Below are positions 59,831 through 64,000 of a DNA stretch of 64,000 bases, in pieces. The translations under genes were made by a program, and so were the position numbers. The stretch lies in assembly GCA_036398175.1 (NCBI GenBank), contig DASWHL010000056.1, positions 1 through 64,000 of the forward strand, in the 5' to 3' direction. The notes under the pieces were generated by a model. That model did no database searches. It was not told the DNA's origin and saw only the letters and a program-made list of their open reading frames with translations. The DNA is from JAOTWJ01 sp036398175. Lineage in GTDB: Bacteria; Gemmatimonadota; Gemmatimonadetes; Gemmatimonadales; GWC2-71-9. The stretch's first letter is position 1; the number at the start of each line of letters is the position of its first letter.

Positions 59831-60772
59831 CTAGGCGGTCGTGCCGGCACGGGCGTGGAACCCGATCAGCTTGTAGACCAGCTTGGCCGCGAGGAAATCC
59901 GGGGCCACGATCCCCGGCAGCGGCGCGAGCTCGACTACGTCCGCCCCGACCACGGTGCGCTCGCGGAACACCCGATCGAGCAGGCGAATCGTGCGGTTCC
60001 AGGCGCCGCCGCCGGGCTCCGGCGTGCCCGTCGAGGGCATGAACGTCGGGTCGAAGTAATCCACGTCAATCGTGATGTAGACGTCCGGGCCCAGGGCCGC
60101 GAGCACGCGGTCTTCCCAGTCCGGCGTCTCCAGCTCGTGCCCGAACACCACCGTCATCCGCCGGCGCCGCTGCAGCGCCCGCTCCTCGGCGGTGAGCGAC
60201 CGGATGCCCACCTGCACGAGTTTCACGCGCTCGTGGACGACGTGCATGACGCACGCGTGCGAATGCGGCGTTCCTTCGTACTCGGCCCGCAGGTCGGCGT
60301 GGGCGTCCAGCTGGAGCACCGACAGCTTCCGCGTGCCCAGCCGGTCCGCGTGCGCCAGGATGGGCGGGCCGGACACGCTGTGCTCGCCGCCGAGCATGAT
60401 GACGAACTTGCCCGACGGGAGCAGCGCGTCGAAAGCGCGGCGCAGCTCCCGCATGGCCTTGCCGGGCCCCGCGCCGGTGAGGAGCAGCTCGGGCAGCGTG
60501 TGGACACCGATCGCGTACGGCTCCGCATCCAGCTCGTGGTCGTACAGCTCCACGAAGCGCGAGGCGTGGATCAGCCCCCGCGGGCCAAACCGCGTCCCGC
60601 CCATGTACGAGACGGTGGCCTCGTACGGCACCGGCAGGATCACGACGCCGGCGCCGGCGAAATCGCTGTGCTCGGCCGGGAGTCCGAGGAAGTTCTCCGC
60701 CGGCGCCCAAGGGAGCGCGTCCAGCCGCCCGGCCCGCATGCCCGGCGCGCCCGCCGTTCGAAACTCGTTCAC
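59831..60772 (-). CDS. speB: Agmatinase
   Basis: This 313-residue ureohydrolase converts agmatine to putrescine and urea. The di-manganese ligands are visible in GGEHS, DAHADLR, HSHACVMH and DVDYFDP. It is co-directional with the upstream arginine decarboxylase, 7 bp away, completing a two-step arginine-to-putrescine path. Arginase or another family member cannot be excluded, but this context favours agmatinase. Confidence 0.93.
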   Translation of the reverse strand: MNEFRTAGAPGMRAGRLDALPWAPAENFLGLPAEHSDFAGAGVVILPVPYEATVSYMGGTRFGPRGLIHASRFVELYDHELDAEPYAIGVHTLPELLLTGAGPGKAMRELRRAFDALLPSGKFVIMLGGEHSVSGPPILAHADRLGTRKLSVLQLDAHADLRAEYEGTPHSHACVMHVVHERVKLVQVGIRSLTAEERALQRRRRMTVVFGHELETPDWEDRVLAALGPDVYITIDVDYFDPTFMPSTGTPEPGGGAWNRTIRLLDRVFRERTVVGADVVELAPLPGIVAPDFLAAKLVYKLIGFHARAGTTA

Positions 60773-60779
60773 GCGAACC

Positions 60780-61340
60780 TCACCCGCAGAAGATCACGGC
60801 CGCCACCGCGGTCACCCAGCGTCCATCGTCCTGCGCTTCGGCCGTGCAGCTGATGTGGGTCGTCTTCACGATCTCCCCCGAGAGCAGCCACTGCTCCTTG
60901 CGCTGGTCCCACGCCTGGTCCGGGTCGAAGGGCACGCCGAGCACGGTGGCGAGCATGCTGGCTGCGAGGTCCTCCGCGTAGTCGCCGGCCGGCTGCTGCC
61001 GCTGGCCAAAGGCGTGATGCTCCGAGATGTACCCGTGGTGCGACGGATCGGCCGGGACGGCGAGGCCGATGGACGCCGCCGCCAGCCGGGACGGCTCGTT
61101 GGTCTGCGCCTCGGCGACCACCGCGAAGACGATCTGGCCCGGCATCAGGTTCTTGAGCCCTTCCTGCGGCGAGACGAGCTGGCAGTGCGGCGGAAAGATG
61201 GAGCTGACCCGCACGAGATTGTACTCCGCGACGTGCGCTTCCCGCAGCGCCATCTCGAAGCTCGTCAGCTTCTCCCGGTGGCGGCCGACCCCCTTGGTCA
61301 GGAAAGCCTTGGTCGGAACGAAACTCCTGGAATCAATCAC
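60780..61340 (-). CDS. Pyruvoyl-dependent arginine decarboxylase
   Basis: This 186-residue enzyme decarboxylates arginine to agmatine using a pyruvoyl group made by self-cleavage. The cleavage motif VSSIFPP is at residues 45-51, with S46|S47 the expected break point, as in the archaeal family. Conserved C-terminal features include TTHISCTAEA. The GTG at 61340 overlaps the fur-like stop codon as GTGA. This archaeal-type decarboxylase occurs in only some bacteria, and its coupling to a Fur-type regulator is notable. Confidence 0.92.
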   Translation of the reverse strand: MIDSRSFVPTKAFLTKGVGRHREKLTSFEMALREAHVAEYNLVRVSSIFPPHCQLVSPQEGLKNLMPGQIVFAVVAEAQTNEPSRLAAASIGLAVPADPSHHGYISEHHAFGQRQQPAGDYAEDLAASMLATVLGVPFDPDQAWDQRKEQWLLSGEIVKTTHISCTAEAQDDGRWVTAVAAVIFCG

Positions 61341-61846
61341 CGCTCGTGTTCCTCGGGTTGCGGGGTTGGGGGACGGCGCGCCGCGGGGTCGCGGCGCTGG
61401 CACTCCGGACACACGCCGTAGATCTCCCACCGATGGTGGTGGTAACGGAAGCCGTGCTCCTCGGCAATGAGCGCGCTCATCCGCTCGAACCGCTCACTCG
61501 CGAACTCCTCCACCCGGCCGCAGCGCAGGCAGATCAGGTGCTCGTGGTAGCCGCGCGCCGCGAGCGGTTCGTAGCGCTTGAATCCCTCGCCGAAATCGTG
61601 TTCCTGGATCAGTCCGGCCGACTGCAGCAGCTCGAGCGTGCGGTAGACGGTGGCCTTGCCCACGTGCTCGCCGCGCTGGAGCAGCGCCTGCTCGATGTCG
61701 CCGACCGACACGTGCCGTTCCGCGAAGAACACGGACGCCGCGACCGCCTCGCGCTGTTCGGTGACCGGCAGCCCGCGATCTCGGAGGTGCCGCCGGAAGG
61801 CGTCCATCAGCAGTTGCCCGTCAGCGGGCGGCGGCGGGCTCGTCAT
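61337..61846 (-). CDS. Fur-family metal-dependent repressor
   Basis: This 169-residue regulator has an N-terminal winged-helix (about residues 15-85; GKATVYRTLELL) and a dimer/metal domain with HEHLICLRCG and a second pair in CPECQ (about 155-160). It may be Fur, PerR or Zur-like; the metal ligands do not decide. The Met at 61846 is preferred. It is translationally coupled to the decarboxylase, so it could control polyamine synthesis, or the pairing may only reflect gene packing. Confidence 0.87.
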   Translation of the reverse strand: MTSPPPPADGQLLMDAFRRHLRDRGLPVTEQREAVAASVFFAERHVSVGDIEQALLQRGEHVGKATVYRTLELLQSAGLIQEHDFGEGFKRYEPLAARGYHEHLICLRCGRVEEFASERFERMSALIAEEHGFRYHHHRWEIYGVCPECQRRDPAARRPPTPQPEEHER

Positions 61847-62276
61847 CGCTCGTGAACCAGGCGGCCGGGGCGACCTCGTCCGGATACATGGCCTCGCCCG
61901 CCCGCTCCTGCACACCCCGAATGACGTCGGGCAGAACCGCGTCCGGCGTCTCTCCCACCTCCTCGACGGTCACCTGCCCCTGCCCCCGCTCGCGCCCGCG
62001 CACCACCAGCCCGTAGCTCCCGGTGTAGACCCGGAGCCGGCCTGGTCCCACGCGACGCGCCACCACGGCCGTCCCCCATTCGCGCGCCTCCTGGCGAACC
62101 GGCGGAAACAACCAGATGCGCTCGATCTCCGCCACCGGCACGCTGGCCGCCACCGCCGTCGCGACGCGTCGCCACCCGTACCCGGGGACGCCACGCTCGG
62201 CCGGCTCCGCCGGCGGGACCGTTTCCTGCCCGGGCTCCCTCACGGCGGGGGAAGATACGGGTGGGGATTTCCCCAT
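61821..62276 (-). CDS. Hypothetical protein
   Basis: This 151-residue soluble protein has an Ala/Pro-rich N-terminus and a strand-rich core (about 30-120). I recognise no family. It overlaps the start of the Fur-family gene by 26 bp and lies 10 bp after priA on the same strand, so it is likely co-transcribed. A GTG at 62243 is an alternative start. Confidence 0.65.
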   Translation of the reverse strand: MGKSPPVSSPAVREPGQETVPPAEPAERGVPGYGWRRVATAVAASVPVAEIERIWLFPPVRQEAREWGTAVVARRVGPGRLRVYTGSYGLVVRGRERGQGQVTVEEVGETPDAVLPDVIRGVQERAGEAMYPDEVAPAAWFTSDDEPAAAR

Positions 62277-62286
62277 TCAACCCGGA

Positions 62287-64000
62287 TCACAAAAGGTTCA
62301 CCGGATCCCGGTCCACGATCAGGCGCACCGCGCTCCCACGCCCGTAGGGGCCCCGGCGGGACGCGTACCGGAGCAGCGCGCCCAAGCCCCGGGGGTCCCG
62401 GGACCGCAGCAGCAGGTGCCAGCGCCAGCGGCCCTTGATCCGCGCGAGCGGCGCGGGCGCCGGCCCCACAACCTCGACGGGCAGGCTCCGGGCGCGGATC
62501 ACGCCACCCAGCCAGTCCGCCACCGCCACGGCGGCGTCGGCCGCCGCCCGCTCGCTCGTGGTGCTGAGCACGACGCGCGCGAGATCCACCACCGGCGGGT
62601 AGGGCGGCGAGTGCCGGGCCGCCAGCTCGCGAGCCGCGAACCCCTCGAAATCGTGGCGAACCGTGTGCGCGAGCGCCGGATGCGCGGGCGCCCGGGTCTG
62701 GACGATCACCTCGCCGCCCCGGGGGCCGCGCCCCGCGCGCCCCGCCACCTGCGCGATGAGCTGGAAGGTGCGTTCCGCCGCCCGGAAGTCGGGCAGGTGG
62801 AGGCCGGTGTCGGCATCCACGACGCCCACCAGCGTGACGTTCGGGAAGTCGAGCCCCTTGGCGATCATCTGCGTCCCGAAGAGGACGTCCACCTCGCCGC
62901 GGCGCACCGCGTCGAGGATCCGGGCGTGCGACCATTTCGTTCCCGTCGTGTCCGCGTCCATGCGCGCCAGGCGGGCCGCGGGGAAGCGCGTGGCCAGCCA
63001 CTGCTCCAGCTGCTGCGTGCCCACGCCGCGCGACCGCTGCGTGTCGTGGCCGCACGCCGCGCACGTCGCGGGAATGTCCCGCTCCGCGCCGCAGTAGTGG
63101 CACCGCAGGCGCGCCGGCGTGCGATGCACGGTGAGCGTGATCGAGCAGGCGCCGCACTCCCACACCAGACCGCAGCCCGTGCACTGGAGAAAGTGCGCGT
63201 GGCCCCGCCGGTTGAGGAGGAGCAGCACCTGTTCCCCCGCCTCCAGGCGGCCGCGCACCGCGTCGTCGAGCACCACCGTCCACGGCACCGCCCGGGCCTC
63301 CGGCACGCGCGCGGCCTCCCGGAGATCGAGCAGGCGCACCGGCGGCAATGGCCGGGCGCCGATGCGCTCAGGCAGGGCGACCACCGTGAGGCGGTCGCGC
63401 GCGGCCCAGGTCTCGAGCGCGGGGGTCGCGCTCGCCAGGATGACCTGCGCGTGCTCCAGGCGGGCGCGCGCCAGGGCCACCCGACGCGCGTGATACCGCG
63501 GCGCCTCGCCGTTCTTGTAGCTGTGATCGTGCTCCTCGTCGAGCACAAGGCAGCCGACATCGGCCAGCGGCGCGAACACGGCGGACCGAGCCCCTACGAC
63601 GATGCGGCGCTCTCCGCCGGCGATCGCGCGCCACGCGTCGGCGCGCTCGGCGTCCGAGAGCGCGCTGTGCAGCACGGCGACCCCGGGACCGAAGAACCCG
63701 CGAACGCGCGCGACGGTCTGCGGGGTGAGCGCGATCTCCGGCACCAGCACGATCGCGCCCCGCCCCGCCTCGACGGCCCGGCGCACGGCCTCGAGATAGA
63801 CGAGCGTCTTGCCGCTTCCCGTGATCCCGAACAGCAGCGCCACGCCGCCCTCCGGTCCGGGCGCCAGCGCCGTCACCGCGTCCCGTTGCGCGGCGCTGAG
63901 CGCGGGGGGGCGCTCCACGGCCGTGTCGGCGAAGGGATCGCGAAGGCGGGCGCGCTCCTGCACCTCCGCCAGGTCCCGCTCCACGAGCGCCCGCACGATC
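62287..64000 (-). CDS. priA: Primosomal protein N' (PriA helicase), truncated by window edge
   Basis: This C-terminal part of about 570 residues contains the helicase core with GITGSGKT (Walker A), the DEEH box (LDEEHDHSY) and the eight-Cys zinc module (CTGCGLV...CGAC...CHYCG...CAACG). Helicase C-terminal motifs and the final domain are present, and the stop is at 62287. The reading frame is open to the window edge, so the N-terminal DNA-binding domain lies outside. PriA restarts stalled replication forks. Confidence 0.95.
   Translation of the reverse strand, partial: IVRALVERDLAEVQERARLRDPFADTAVERPPALSAAQRDAVTALAPGPEGGVALLFGITGSGKTLVYLEAVRRAVEAGRGAIVLVPEIALTPQTVARVRGFFGPGVAVLHSALSDAERADAWRAIAGGERRIVVGARSAVFAPLADVGCLVLDEEHDHSYKNGEAPRYHARRVALARARLEHAQVILASATPALETWAARDRLTVVALPERIGARPLPPVRLLDLREAARVPEARAVPWTVVLDDAVRGRLEAGEQVLLLLNRRGHAHFLQCTGCGLVWECGACSITLTVHRTPARLRCHYCGAERDIPATCAACGHDTQRSRGVGTQQLEQWLATRFPAARLARMDADTTGTKWSHARILDAVRRGEVDVLFGTQMIAKGLDFPNVTLVGVVDADTGLHLPDFRAAERTFQLIAQVAGRAGRGPRGGEVIVQTRAPAHPALAHTVRHDFEGFAARELAARHSPPYPPVVDLARVVLSTTSERAAADAAVAVADWLGGVIRARSLPVEVVGPAPAPLARIKGRWRWHLLLRSRDPRGLGALLRYASRRGPYGRGSAVRLIVDRDPVNLL

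Overview
The window is a high-GC bacterial chromosome segment packed with genes. No gap between genes exceeds about 200 bp, and no phage, insertion sequence, CRISPR array, tRNA or rRNA gene was seen. The mix suggests an aerobic, Gram-negative, Gemmatimonadota-like bacterium: a GWxTD-domain protein, a DUF5723-type beta-barrel, a TonB receptor with a carboxypeptidase-regulatory domain, an S9 peptidase and a beta-propeller amidohydrolase, class II ribonucleotide reductase, MglA/MglB, and zinc-ribbon/FHA/Ser-Thr-kinase genes. This placement is inference from gene content only.

Left arm (1-6.1 kb): a heme-copper oxidase locus. A minus-strand operon encodes a one-helix small subunit, a CuA subunit II, subunit I and a SCO-like assembly protein. 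Divergent from it is an unusual fusion of cytochrome b, a 2[4Fe-4S] ferredoxin and an MvhD/FlpD-like domain, followed by an anchored exported protein. Subunit I keeps all six metal-ligand histidines but has Gln where oxygen reductases carry the active-site Tyr, so it may be a nitric oxide reductase. A near-symmetric AT-rich palindrome overlaps both divergent promoters.

6.1-15.5 kb: secreted beta-propeller amidohydrolase, holin-like membrane protein, secreted S9 peptidase, CPA2 cation/proton antiporter with RCK domains, and a propeller-like lipoprotein. 15.5-23.5 kb: a long minus-strand housekeeping run (SRP RNA, dnaX, ybaB, recR, a small membrane protein, mglB, mglA, pgsA-like, cinA, grpE, dnaJ). 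23.6-31 kb: two complete K+ uptake systems in tandem (TrkH/TrkA and KtrA/KtrB), threonine aldolase, BrkB and YtxH proteins. 31-41 kb: PhnP-like hydrolase, pyruvate kinase, TonB receptor, IspG, two small proteins, B12-dependent ribonucleotide reductase and gamma-carbonic anhydrase.

41-54 kb: a signalling and envelope island. It has a kinase with a TonB-like C-terminus, GWxTD protein, lipoprotein amidase, then a plus-strand operon of double-FHA protein, second kinase, PP2C phosphatase and a membrane FHA/coiled-coil/trypsin-like protease, followed by a lipoprotein and a beta-barrel protein. 54-64 kb: murQ-anmK amino-sugar recycling, lipoprotein gamma-glutamyltransferase, glycine-zipper lipoprotein, CcdA, and a putrescine module (pyruvoyl-dependent arginine decarboxylase plus agmatinase) translationally coupled to a Fur-family regulator, then a hypothetical gene and a truncated priA at the right edge.

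A pattern running across genes: four intergenic sites carry degenerate 7-bp tandem repeats. All four lie at or within about 15 bp of the stop codon of a minus-strand gene, and two of them consist of opposed arrays that could fold into long hairpins.
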